A stretch of 64,000 bases of DNA from Mesorhizobium sp. Root102 (lineage in GTDB: Bacteria; Pseudomonadota; Alphaproteobacteria; Rhizobiales; Rhizobiaceae), in assembly GCF_001425625.1 (NCBI RefSeq), contig NZ_LMCP01000003.1, positions 145,087-209,086 on the forward strand, given 5' to 3'. This document shows, piece after piece, positions 51,995 to 60,564 of this stretch. A model generated the notes under the pieces. That model worked only from the letters and a program-made list of their open reading frames with translations, ran no database searches and had not been told where the DNA came from. The position numbers and the translations under genes are program-made. Within the stretch, counting starts at the first letter, position 1. The number at the start of each line of letters is the position of its first letter.

Positions 51995-52150
51995 GACTGA
52001 TACGACTATGCCCGCCCGAGGAGTTCTGCCCTGTGGACCATCTTGGCACAGGGTTCTAAATAAGGTTTCAAAAAACCCGGTGAATGAATTCCTTAGGATT
52101 TGACCGGCTTCTCGTTTCTCCTTGAACCTTGGCCACGGAAGGTGTCGGCA

Positions 52151-54004
52151 ATGCACATGGTTTCTGGGCACATGGTTTCTGCTCGGCAGCTTGCGGCGCC
52201 AGCGTCCGGTCAGGGCGCGGCCGAGCTTAGCGACCTGCCGGAATGGAACCTTGCCGATCTCTATGCCGGCATGGATGCGCCGGAACTGAAGCGCGACATC
52301 GCCAAGGCCGCCACTGATGCGATCAGCTTCGAGAGCCGCTGGAAGGGCACGCTGGCCGCCGAGGCCGAGCGCGGCAGCGCCGGCAGGCTGGGCGAGGCGC
52401 TTGTCGCCTACGAGGCATTGGAGGAACTGATCGGCCGCATCGTCTCCTATGCGGGACTGGTCTATGCCGGCAACACCGCCGACCCGCAGCGCGCCAAGCT
52501 CTATGGCGACATCCAGGAGAAGATGACCGACGCCAGCGCGCACCTTCTGTTCTTCGCGCTCGAACTCAACCTTATCGACGATGCCGCCATCGAAGGCGCG
52601 CTCGCCGGCGATCCCGCTTTCGGCCACTACCGGCCTTGGGTGCTCGATCTGCGCAAGGACAAGCCCTACCAGCTCGAGGACCGTGTCGAGCAACTCTTCC
52701 ACGAAAAATCAATCACCGGGCGCGGCGCCTGGAACCGCCTGTTCGACGAGACGATGACCGACCTTCGCTTCGACATCGACGGCGAGGAACTGACGCTGGA
52801 GCCGGCACTGAACCGCTTGCAGGACGCCGATGGCGAGGTGCGCCGCCAAGCGTCCGAGGCGCTGGCCACGACCTTCCGCAGGAATTTGCGCACCTTCGCG
52901 CTGATCACCAACACGCTGGCCAAGGACAAGGAAATATCAGACCGCTGGCGCGGCTTCGAGGACATCGCCGATTCACGCCATCTCGCCAACCGCGTCGAGC
53001 GCAGCGTGGTGGATGCCCTGGCCTCCGCCGTGCGCGATGCCTATCCGCGCCTGTCACATCGCTACTACGCGATGAAGGCGCGCTGGCTGGGCATGGAGGT
53101 GATGAACCACTGGGACCGCAACGCGCCGTTGCCGGATACGCCCCAGGCGATCATCGGCTGGGACGAGGCCAGGAACACCGTGCTGTCCGCCTATCAGCGC
53201 TTTTCGCCCGACATGGCGGAGATCGCGCGAACCTTCTTCGACCGCAACTGGATCGACGCGCCGGTGCGGCCCGGCAAGTCGCCTGGCGCTTTCGCCCATC
53301 CGACCGTGCCGTCGGCGCACCCTTACGTCCTGCTCAATTACATGGGCAAGCCGCGCGATGTGATGACGCTGGCGCATGAGCTTGGCCATGGCGTGCATCA
53401 GGTGCTGGCCAGCGGCCAGGGTGCGCTGATGGCCTCGACGCCGCTGACGCTGGCCGAGACGGCGTCCGTCTTCGGCGAGATGCTGACCTTCCGCTCGCTG
53501 CTCGACCAGACCACAGACAGGCGCGAGCGCAAGGCCATGCTGGCCCAGAAGGTCGAGGACATGATCAACACGGTCGTGCGCCAGATCGCCTTCTATGAAT
53601 TCGAGCGCAAGGTGCATGCCGAGCGCAAGAATGGCGAACTGACCTCCGACAGGCTCGGCCAGTTCTGGCTCGAAGTGCAGGCCGAAAGCCTCGGCCCGGC
53701 GATCAAGCTGCGCGAAGGCTACGAGGTGTTCTGGACCTACATTCCGCACTTCATCCATTCGCCCTTCTACGTCTACGCCTATGCTTTCGGCGACTGCCTG
53801 GTGAATTCGCTCTACGCGGTCTACCAGAATGCCGAGCGTGGCTTCCAGGACAAGTATTTCGAGATGCTGCGCGCCGGCGGCACCAAGCATCATTCCGAGC
53901 TTCTGGCGCCCTTCGGCCTTGATGCCACCGACCCCGCCTTCTGGCAGATCGGGCTTGGCGTCATCAGTGGCCTGATCGACGAGTTGGAAGCGCTCGACGC
54001 TTGA
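52151..54004 (+). CDS. pepF: M3-family oligoendopeptidase F
   Basis: 617 residues from ATG 52151, which has GGAAGG about 10 bases upstream. An ATG eight codons later and an earlier in-frame start are less well placed. The zinc motif is His409-Glu-Leu-Gly-His413 in TLAHELGHGVHQ, and the third ligand is in LTLAETASVFGEML. The N-terminal oligoendopeptidase F domain includes LPEWNLADLYAGMDAPEL. It cleaves short peptides in the cytoplasm. The gene is divergent from the sigma-54 regulator gene, with 156 bases between the starts. Confidence 0.93.
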   Translation: MHMVSGHMVSARQLAAPASGQGAAELSDLPEWNLADLYAGMDAPELKRDIAKAATDAISFESRWKGTLAAEAERGSAGRLGEALVAYEALEELIGRIVSYAGLVYAGNTADPQRAKLYGDIQEKMTDASAHLLFFALELNLIDDAAIEGALAGDPAFGHYRPWVLDLRKDKPYQLEDRVEQLFHEKSITGRGAWNRLFDETMTDLRFDIDGEELTLEPALNRLQDADGEVRRQASEALATTFRRNLRTFALITNTLAKDKEISDRWRGFEDIADSRHLANRVERSVVDALASAVRDAYPRLSHRYYAMKARWLGMEVMNHWDRNAPLPDTPQAIIGWDEARNTVLSAYQRFSPDMAEIARTFFDRNWIDAPVRPGKSPGAFAHPTVPSAHPYVLLNYMGKPRDVMTLAHELGHGVHQVLASGQGALMASTPLTLAETASVFGEMLTFRSLLDQTTDRRERKAMLAQKVEDMINTVVRQIAFYEFERKVHAERKNGELTSDRLGQFWLEVQAESLGPAIKLREGYEVFWTYIPHFIHSPFYVYAYAFGDCLVNSLYAVYQNAERGFQDKYFEMLRAGGTKHHSELLAPFGLDATDPAFWQIGLGVISGLIDELEALDA

Positions 54005-54370
54005 TACATGTCCCGTAGGCGTCCCTGAACAGTTTAGCCGGAATGCATGTTGGGATAGCTCTATTATCGTCCTAAATATCTGTTCTTGAAGTACTCTCCA
54101 CCGAAGTTTTCCGATAGCTTTCCACAAGCTCTATGATAGCCTTCGCTCCAAGCTCAGCCGGAGCGCATGCGGATCGGCGAGAAAAATCTCAGCCGACCGT
54201 GGCGCTCAGGCGAACGCGACAACGGCCGTTGGCCATGGGCAAGCAAAGCCGATCGCCGACAGCTCCACCGAAGCCGGCTGTTCTGCGAACCGCGGAACCA
54301 CCATCGAGTAGTCCTCCGCCGAGGGTCATGGACCCATGCCGCGGCAGACGGATCTGACTGGAGAGAGACA
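54005..54370. other. Intergenic region after pepF
   Basis: 366 bases. The first 130 are AT-richer than average and could hold a promoter. The rest has an open frame continuous with the next gene but no start signal or family similarity before ATG 54371. No terminator-like hairpin with a T-run is evident for pepF. Confidence 0.4.
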
Positions 54371-55141
54371 ATGGGCACTTTTTTCTACATGCTCCTGGCG
54401 TTCCTGGTAGGCGTATTGGTGGGCTGGTTTCTCTGGGGCCGTCTGCGCGGTGAGCTCGACAGCTTGCGCGGCGACGTAGACCGCACACGCAGCGAACGCG
54501 ACAGGCTGCGCGCCGACAGCGACCGGCTAACTGGCGAACTCGATGCATGTGGCAAGACCCGCGCCGACCTAGAGCGCCGGCTGCGCGAGGCACAGGCAAC
54601 CCCCGCCGCCAGCGCCACGACAAAGGCTGCCCCCTCGGCCCTGATGTCGACACCCGCGACGGCCAAATCCGCACCCGTAAAGCCGGCACCAGCCAAACCG
54701 GCCGCCGCGAAGGCCGCCCCTGCAAAGCCGACGGCTGCGAAACCGGCGGCGCCAAAGCCGGCAGCGCCGAAACCCGCCGCAGCGAGCAAGCCCGCGGCCA
54801 CGACCTCGGCGGCCAAGAGTTCAACCGCGCCAAAGGCAGCACCAGCCAAGAAAGCTGTACCGGCAACGGCCAAGCCAGCACCCGGCAAGCCCGACAATCT
54901 GCGCCGGCTGATCGGCATTGGGCCGGTCAACGAAAAGCTGCTCAAGGCGCAAGGCGTCACCAGCTTCGCCCAGATCGCCGGCTGGACAGCCGCTGACATC
55001 AAGCGGATCGAGGACGTGATGAATTTCGACGGCCGCATCGCACGTGAACGCTGGATCGAGCAGGCCAAGCTGCTCGCCGCCGGCAACGAGAAGGAATTCG
55101 CCAAGCAGTTTCCGACCGCGGGAACCGCCAGCAACACCTGA
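54371..55141 (+). CDS. Membrane-anchored protein with Lys-Ala-Pro repeats and helix-hairpin-helix end
   Basis: 256 residues from ATG 54371 with GGAGAGAG upstream. One membrane helix (FYMLLAFLVGVLVGWFLWG) is followed by a charged coiled coil (residues 25-75). Then come about 95 residues of AAKPA/APAKP-type repeats resembling histone H1 tails. The C-terminal domain (about residues 175-245, LRRLIGIGPVNEKLLKAQGV then TSFAQIAGWTAADI) is the helix-3-turn-helix type often annotated as flap endonuclease-like, which suggests DNA or protein binding. The function is unknown. It is followed by a strong terminator. Confidence 0.75.
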   Translation: MGTFFYMLLAFLVGVLVGWFLWGRLRGELDSLRGDVDRTRSERDRLRADSDRLTGELDACGKTRADLERRLREAQATPAASATTKAAPSALMSTPATAKSAPVKPAPAKPAAAKAAPAKPTAAKPAAPKPAAPKPAAASKPAATTSAAKSSTAPKAAPAKKAVPATAKPAPGKPDNLRRLIGIGPVNEKLLKAQGVTSFAQIAGWTAADIKRIEDVMNFDGRIARERWIEQAKLLAAGNEKEFAKQFPTAGTASNT

Positions 55142-55164
55142 TCGCCAGGCAAGAGTTGAAGATT

Positions 55165-55199
55165 GCAAACGGCGGCGTCAATATGGTGCCGCCGTTTGC
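55165..55199 (+). terminator. Intrinsic terminator
   Basis: GCAAACGGCGGC and GCCGCCGTTTGC form a perfect 12-bp stem with an 11-base loop, 23 bases after the stop, followed by TTTT. It ends the transcript of the preceding membrane-anchored protein. Confidence 0.85.
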
Positions 55200-55228
55200 T
55201 TTTGGCCCCTGGGTTGGCCCGGAGTCGA

Positions 55229-55252
55229 CCCAAAGGTCGGCCCAAAGGTCGG
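55229..55252. repeat. 12-bp tandem duplication
   Basis: CCCAAAGGTCGG occurs twice in direct succession, between the terminator and pabB. There is no evidence of function. Confidence 0.6.
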
Positions 55253-55346
55253 CTTTGAGTGGCAGCGTGCCGTTCCCTCGATTGCGCACGAGCGGGCCCC
55301 CATATAGAGCGGTCAATGGCTTCATTGACCGCAGCATCCGGTACCC

Positions 55347-56492
55347 ATGTCCCTGCCCGCCGCCATTTTCCGCAACGACGAAAGCGCGCGCCAGCTCGTT
55401 TTCGACCGGCCGGCCGATGTCATCGTGGCGCATGAGGCAAGGGATTTCCTGCCTGCACTAGCGGCAGCGCAAGCCGCGCACGACGCCGGCAAATGGCTGG
55501 CCGGTTATTTCTCCTATGAGGCGGGTTATCTGTTCGAACCGAAGCTCGTCCCCTTGCTGCCGGGCGGGCGCCGCGCTCCACTCGTGTGCCTTGGGGTTTT
55601 CGATGCGCCGGTCGAAGAGGCGGTGCCGCCCCGCAACTCAGCGGCGACCAATGGTCCGATCTTCGACGCCCGCGCGGCGTGGTCGCCCAAGGACTATGAG
55701 AAGCGGTTCTCGCGGCTGCACCAGCACATCAGGCATGGCAATTGCTACCAGGGCAATCTGACCTTTCCGGTGCATGCGCAATGGTCGGGCGACCCGCTGG
55801 CCGCCTTCGATGCGCTGACCGAACGCCAGCCGGTGAAATATGGCGCGCTCGTTGCACTCGGCGAGCCCATCGTGCTGTCGCGTTCGCCTGAACTGTTCTT
55901 CGAGATTGACACCGAGGGCATGATCGAGACGCATCCGATGAAGGGCACGGCGTCGCGCGGCGCGACCAAGGCCGAAGACGAGCGGCAGAAGATCTTCCTG
56001 CGCAATGACGAGAAGAACCAGGCCGAAAACCGCATGATCGTCGATCTCCTGCGCAACGATATCTCGCTGATCAGCGAGGTCGGCACGCTGGACGTGCCGG
56101 CGCTGTTCCGCATCGAGACCTATCCGACGGTCCACCAGATGGTAAGCGACGTCAGGGCAAAACTGCTGCCGGGTCTTTCGATCCGCCAGATATTCGCGGC
56201 GCTGTTTCCGTGCGGCTCGATAACCGGCGCGCCAAAGATCCGCGCCATGGAAATCCTGCGCGATCTGGAAGGCACGCCCCGCGACGCCTATTGCGGCGCC
56301 ATCGGCTGGATTGCACCTGGCGGCACGATGCGCTTTTCCGTGGCGATCCGCACCATCTCGCTCTTTTCCGGCGGCGAGGCCATCTACAATGTCGGTGGCG
56401 GCGTCGTCTTCGATTCGACGGCGCAGGAGGAGTATCAGGAGTGTCTGCTGAAAGCGCGCTTCGCGACGGGAACACCGCCAATTTCCAGCTGA
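55347..56492 (+). CDS. pabB: Aminodeoxychorismate synthase component I
   Basis: 381 residues, the short alphaproteobacterial PabB without the usual N-terminal extension. The chorismate-binding core is intact: ETHPMKGTASRGATKAED (PxKGT motif with the catalytic Lys), NRMIVDLLRNDISLISEVG, LFPCGSITGAPKIRAMEILR and AIGWIAPGGTMRFSVAIRT. It converts chorismate to 4-amino-4-deoxychorismate for folate, using ammonia from a PabA-type glutaminase encoded elsewhere. The 3' end overlaps pabC by 52 bases. Confidence 0.93.
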   Translation: MSLPAAIFRNDESARQLVFDRPADVIVAHEARDFLPALAAAQAAHDAGKWLAGYFSYEAGYLFEPKLVPLLPGGRRAPLVCLGVFDAPVEEAVPPRNSAATNGPIFDARAAWSPKDYEKRFSRLHQHIRHGNCYQGNLTFPVHAQWSGDPLAAFDALTERQPVKYGALVALGEPIVLSRSPELFFEIDTEGMIETHPMKGTASRGATKAEDERQKIFLRNDEKNQAENRMIVDLLRNDISLISEVGTLDVPALFRIETYPTVHQMVSDVRAKLLPGLSIRQIFAALFPCGSITGAPKIRAMEILRDLEGTPRDAYCGAIGWIAPGGTMRFSVAIRTISLFSGGEAIYNVGGGVVFDSTAQEEYQECLLKARFATGTPPISS

Positions 56493-57103
56493 TCGAGACC
56501 ATGCGCTGGGAACCCGGCTCGGGCTTCCTGCGCTTCGATCGCCATCTCGCGCGCCTCTATGGCTCGGCGGCGGAGCTCGGCTTCCGCTATGATCCAGGCA
56601 AGGTCGGCGAGGCGCTCAGCGGCGCGGTCAGCGGTTCCGGCATTGCCATGCGCACGCGCCTCGTCCTGTCGCACGACGGCGAGGTGACAGCCTCGGCACA
56701 GCCGTATGAACCGCTCGCCGCCGACAGGGTCTGGCTGCTGCGGCTGGCACGGACAAGGCTCGATTCGAGCAACACGCTGCTGCGCCACAAGACCAGCCGG
56801 CGACAGGTCTACACGCATGCCCGCGCCGAATATCTCATCACCCAGGCCGACGAGGTGATCCTGGCCAATGAGCGTGGCGAGATCTGCGAAGGCACGATCA
56901 CCAATATCTTCGCCGATCTTGGCGACGGCATGCTGGCGACGCCGCGGTTCGACTGCGGCCTGCTGCCTGGCGTATTGCGGGCCGAGCTTCTGGATGAAGG
57001 CCGCGCTCGCGAAGCGATCTACAGCTTGGACGATTTGAAATCCGCCAGGGCGCTGTTCGTCGGCAATTCGCTGCGCGGACTGATCCCGGCCAAACTGACC
57101 TGA
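56441..57103 (+). CDS. pabC: Aminodeoxychorismate lyase-like class IV PLP enzyme
   Basis: 220 residues from GTG 56441, within the pabB gene, with GGAGG about 10 bases upstream. The class IV fold shows the PLP lysine in NTLLRHKTSRRQVY and the cofactor segment ANERGEICEGTITNIFADLG. It probably releases 4-aminobenzoate from the PabB product, with which it is translationally linked. Related branched-chain aminotransferases share these motifs, but the pabB overlap favours PabC. Confidence 0.87.
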   Translation: MSAESALRDGNTANFQLIETMRWEPGSGFLRFDRHLARLYGSAAELGFRYDPGKVGEALSGAVSGSGIAMRTRLVLSHDGEVTASAQPYEPLAADRVWLLRLARTRLDSSNTLLRHKTSRRQVYTHARAEYLITQADEVILANERGEICEGTITNIFADLGDGMLATPRFDCGLLPGVLRAELLDEGRAREAIYSLDDLKSARALFVGNSLRGLIPAKLT

Positions 57104-57112
57104 GAGAAGCCA

Positions 57113-57400
57113 ATGTTCGTCGTTTCGCTGAACTACAAGGTGCCGCTGACCGAGATCGACAAGCTCCAGGCGGCGCATGTCGAGTGGCTGAAGGCCTGCT
57201 ATGCGGACGGCATCTTCGTCGTCTCCGGCCCGAAGAGACCGCGAACCGGCGGCATCATCATCGCGCAATGCCCGCGTGACGTGCTCGACGCCAGGCTGGC
57301 CGCCGACCCTTTCGCCAAGGCAGGCGTGGCAGACTATGATGTCACCGAATTCCTGGCGAGGATGACCGCCGCCGAACTCGACGATTTCAAGGAAGCATGA
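57113..57400 (+). CDS. YCII-family protein
   Basis: 95 residues of YciI type: MFVVSLNYKVPLTEIDKLQA, HVEWLKACYADGIFVVSGPK and DPFAKAGVADYDVTEF, where the conserved His and Asp of the YciI active site are present. Small cytoplasmic dimer, enzymatic role unknown. It starts 9 bases after pabC and overlaps the DUF3445 gene by ATGA, so all four genes from pabB on may form one operon. Confidence 0.85.
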   Translation: MFVVSLNYKVPLTEIDKLQAAHVEWLKACYADGIFVVSGPKRPRTGGIIIAQCPRDVLDARLAADPFAKAGVADYDVTEFLARMTAAELDDFKEA

Positions 57401-58335
57401 GCTTGGCCGAGGCGCTGCCCACCCACACGCCCTATGACGGCTCGTCGAAACTCTTCAGCATCGGGCTGAAGCCGCTCGATCCGGCGGACTGGATCGAGGT
57501 CGACGACCATTTGCTGCCGTATCTCGCCGAAAAGCACCGGCTCTATGGGGAAATCCCCGAGCGGGTTTTCGTCGAGGAGGACGGCACCCGGGACGCCCAG
57601 CAGGAAGTGCTCGACTTGCTCGGTGCGCATCTGCTGGAGAGATTTCCCGACACCTATCGGCGCACCGCCGCGAGTATCGAGGCGGTGGGCGCCGCGAACC
57701 ATCCGGCCATCCCTTCCTGTCTCGGCGACGCCCCGCTTGTCACCGCCTCGCTGCTGGTCCAGGAGGACCTGATCCTGATGCGCCGCAGCGACAGCGGCTG
57801 GCGGCTGGTCGCCGGCTCGCTTTGCTTTCCCTCGTCCTGGTCGCTCCTGGAAAAGTTCAGCAAGCCGCTGCAGGACATCCACGGGCCGGTGCCGGGTTTC
57901 GGTCCGGGCACGCGTCCGGCCGAGCTGATCAACCGGATGTTCGATGGCCTCCAGGGGCAGGCCGTCGAGCGCTACAACTGGTCGATCCAGTCTGATAACG
58001 CGCTCTACCATCCGCTCTCCGACCTGCAGCGCATCGACCGCGCCACCAACCGGCCATCGCGCTTTCCCGATGGCGACATCGATGCCCATGCCTTCATCCG
58101 CGTCGAGCGGCAAACCCTGCGGAAACTGCCTGTTACACGCGATATCCTGTTCACCATCCGCATCCATCTCGACCCTCTCGCCGTACTCGCCCGGCACCCG
58201 GATCGGGCAACGCTGGCGGTGTCTTTCGCCGCCCAGCTCGGAGCACTCGATCTCGCCCAGCTCGACTACAAGGGCCTGACATCAGACCGCGACCGGCTGA
58301 TGTCGGTCCTTAACCACATGGCCAATGACGGCTGA
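57397..58335 (+). CDS. DUF3445 (heme-dependent N-demethylase alpha subunit-like)
   Basis: 312 residues. DUF3445 segments are clear: KLFSIGLKPLDPADWIEVDD, GWRLVAGSLCFPSSWSLLEK, HGPVPGFGPGTRPAELINRM, then VERYNWSIQ and FIRVERQTLRKLPVT. The family includes the heme-binding alpha subunit of an oxidative N-demethylase described in Pseudomonas. The other subunits are not encoded here, so the present protein may have another oxidative role. It overlaps the YCII gene. Confidence 0.83.
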   Translation: MSLAEALPTHTPYDGSSKLFSIGLKPLDPADWIEVDDHLLPYLAEKHRLYGEIPERVFVEEDGTRDAQQEVLDLLGAHLLERFPDTYRRTAASIEAVGAANHPAIPSCLGDAPLVTASLLVQEDLILMRRSDSGWRLVAGSLCFPSSWSLLEKFSKPLQDIHGPVPGFGPGTRPAELINRMFDGLQGQAVERYNWSIQSDNALYHPLSDLQRIDRATNRPSRFPDGDIDAHAFIRVERQTLRKLPVTRDILFTIRIHLDPLAVLARHPDRATLAVSFAAQLGALDLAQLDYKGLTSDRDRLMSVLNHMANDG

Positions 58336-58463
58336 CCGCTGGTTGGCGCTTTTCGCTGGTTTATGACAATGATCTGTGATGTAGCGCATGGCCGCCGGGC
58401 AAAAATCCCCGGTTTTGCGCGTGTTTTCCCAGTTTCCTGGGTTTTGAAGGAGTGCTCGATAAA

Positions 58464-59909
58464 ATGGCGAATGAAAACTGGCCCGTTTACGGTGAAATCA
58501 CCGGCCCTGTCGTGATGATCGGCTTCGGTTCGATCGGCCGGGGAACGCTGCCGCTGATCGAACGCCATTTCAAGTTCGACAAGTCGCGCATGACGGTCAT
58601 CGACCCGCGCGACACCGACCGCAAGCTGCTCGACGAGCGCGGCATCGCCTTCGTCCAGGAAGCGGTGACCGAGAAGAACTTCAAGAAGCTCTTGACGCCG
58701 CTTCTGAGCAATGGCGGCGGCCAGGGTTTTTGCATCAACCTATCGGTCGATACCGGCTCGGTGGATCTGATGCGGCTCTGCCGCAAGCTCGGCGTGCTCT
58801 ACATCGACACCGTCGTCGAACCATGGCTCGGCTTCTATTTCGACGCCAAGGCTGACAACGCCAGCCGCACCAACTACGCGCTGCGCGAGTCGCTGCTCAA
58901 GGAAAAGCACGACAAGCCCGGTGGTGTGACCGCGGTCTCCACCTGCGGCGCCAATCCCGGCATGGTCTCGTGGTTCGTCAAGCAGGCGCTGGTCAACCTC
59001 GCCACCGATCTTGGCCTCGAGTTTTCGGAGCCGGCGCAGGAAGACCGCGAGGGCTGGGCCAAGCTGATGAAGAAGGCTGGCGTCAAGGGTATCCACATCG
59101 CCGAACGCGACACCCAGCGCGCCAAGAAACCGAAGCCGATGGAGGTGTTCTGGAACACCTGGTCGGTCGAGGGTTTCATCTCCGAGGGTCTGCAGCCCGC
59201 CGAACTCGGGTGGGGCACGCATGAGACGTGGATGCCCAAGAACGCCAAGAAGCACAAGCACGGTTCGAACGCCGCCATCTATCTGGAGCAGCCCGGCGCC
59301 AACACGCGCGTGCGCTCATGGTGCCCGACGCCCGGCGCGCAGTACGGCTTCCTGGTCACGCACAACGAGGCGATCTCGATCGCCGACTTCTTCACCGTGC
59401 GCTCCAAGAAGGGCAAGGTGCACTACCGCCCGACCTGCCATTATGCCTACCATCCCTGCAACGATGCGGTGCTGTCCCTGGACGAGATGTTTGGCGCCGC
59501 CGGCAAGCCTCAGCCGGTGCACCACGTGCTCGACGAGAACGAGTTGGTCGACGGCGTCGATGAACTGGGCGTGCTGCTCTACGGCCATGACAAGAACGCC
59601 TACTGGTACGGCTCGCAGCTGTCGCTCGCTGAGGCGCGCAAGCTGGCGCCCTACCAGAACGCCACCGGCATGCAGGTCACCTCGGCTGTGCTCTCGGGCA
59701 TGGTCTGGGCGCTGGAAAATCCCGAGGCCGGCATCGTCGAGGCCGACGAGATGGATTACAGGCGCTGCCTGGAAGTGCAGTCCCAATATCTCGGGCCGGT
59801 CAAGGGCTACTATACCGACTGGACGCCGCTCGATAACCGCCCCGGCCTGTTCCCGGAAGACCTCGACCGCAACGACCCGTGGCAGTTCCGCAACATCCTC
59901 GTCCGATAG
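58464..59909 (+). CDS. hss: Homospermidine synthase
   Basis: 481 residues from ATG 58464; GAAGGAG lies 11 bases upstream and directly precedes an in-frame GTG that is too close to use. The NAD-binding fold is VVMIGFGSIGRGTLPLIERH. DTVVEPWLGFYFDAKADNAS, VTAVSTCGANPGMVSWFVKQ and HETWMPKNAKKHKHGSNAAI are family blocks. It joins two putrescines (or putrescine and spermidine) to form homospermidine, the main polyamine of rhizobia. Ornithine decarboxylase at 33621 supplies putrescine. Confidence 0.96.
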   Translation: MANENWPVYGEITGPVVMIGFGSIGRGTLPLIERHFKFDKSRMTVIDPRDTDRKLLDERGIAFVQEAVTEKNFKKLLTPLLSNGGGQGFCINLSVDTGSVDLMRLCRKLGVLYIDTVVEPWLGFYFDAKADNASRTNYALRESLLKEKHDKPGGVTAVSTCGANPGMVSWFVKQALVNLATDLGLEFSEPAQEDREGWAKLMKKAGVKGIHIAERDTQRAKKPKPMEVFWNTWSVEGFISEGLQPAELGWGTHETWMPKNAKKHKHGSNAAIYLEQPGANTRVRSWCPTPGAQYGFLVTHNEAISIADFFTVRSKKGKVHYRPTCHYAYHPCNDAVLSLDEMFGAAGKPQPVHHVLDENELVDGVDELGVLLYGHDKNAYWYGSQLSLAEARKLAPYQNATGMQVTSAVLSGMVWALENPEAGIVEADEMDYRRCLEVQSQYLGPVKGYYTDWTPLDNRPGLFPEDLDRNDPWQFRNILVR

Positions 59910-59994
59910 CGGCCCCGCCTACATGCCTCACTGCCTTGCAATCGCCCGGAAATCGGGCGATTGAAGGGATGCGGACTGAGGAGAGGATTTTCAT

Positions 59995-60375
59995 ATGAAC
60001 AACATTGCGCGCAAAGTTCTTTCGATGAGCGTAGCGGCGGCAACCTTGGCCGGGCTTGCTGCTTGTACGACCAGTGGCCCGAATGAGCCGCCGATGGCAG
60101 CGGCGCCGAAAGGCGTCGAGGGTTCCTGGATCGACGCCAAGGGCACCGGCCTGTCGACCTTCGCCGGCGGCACCTTCACAACCGTCGCCACCGACACCGG
60201 TCAGAAGCTTGCCGATGGCAGCTACACGATGACCGGCGCCACATCGGTGCAGATCAACGGCACGTCGCTGATCCGCCAGACCGCGGTTAGCTTCAACTGC
60301 CTGATGGTTTCGACAAGCCAGCTCAACTGTACCAGCTCCAGCGGCCAGAATTTCGTGCTGACACGGCGCGCCTGA
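59995..60375 (+). CDS. Omp10-like outer membrane lipoprotein
   Basis: 126 residues with a lipoprotein signal ending LAAC (Cys24). The mature part GVEGSWIDAKGTGLSTFAGG, followed by TTVATDTGQKLADGSYTMTG and SQLNCTSSSGQNFVLTRRA, resembles the Brucella lipoprotein Omp10, including the two Cys in NCLMVSTSQLNC. It is expected in the outer membrane. A strong terminator follows, so it is a single-gene transcript. Confidence 0.8.
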   Translation: MNNIARKVLSMSVAAATLAGLAACTTSGPNEPPMAAAPKGVEGSWIDAKGTGLSTFAGGTFTTVATDTGQKLADGSYTMTGATSVQINGTSLIRQTAVSFNCLMVSTSQLNCTSSSGQNFVLTRRA

Positions 60376-60397
60376 CCCAGCGAGCATTCGCTTCCCC

Positions 60398-60432
60398 AAG
60401 GACGGCGGCCGACTGGCCGCCGTCCTTTTTTA
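60398..60432 (+). terminator. Intrinsic terminator of the Omp10-like gene
   Basis: AAGGACGGCGGCC-GACT-GGCCGCCGTCCTT is a perfect 13-bp stem followed by a run of T (CCTTTTTTATG). It lies 22 bases after the stop. Confidence 0.93.
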
Positions 60433-60564
60433 TGCCGGCAAAGGTTCTCGGATTTCCGCTTGCGTCATCCGGAACGCGATGGGAACATGGCCAAAGCGCC
60501 GACTGTTATGTTCCAGTCAAGCAAGAGCGTTAAAGGCCTCTGATCAGCTTTCCGGGAGACGAAG

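Noticed and set aside
54167..54370. Upstream extension of the helix-hairpin-helix protein
   Set aside because: The extra residues are basic and unlike any signal or domain; ATG 54371 has a good ribosome site directly before a membrane helix.
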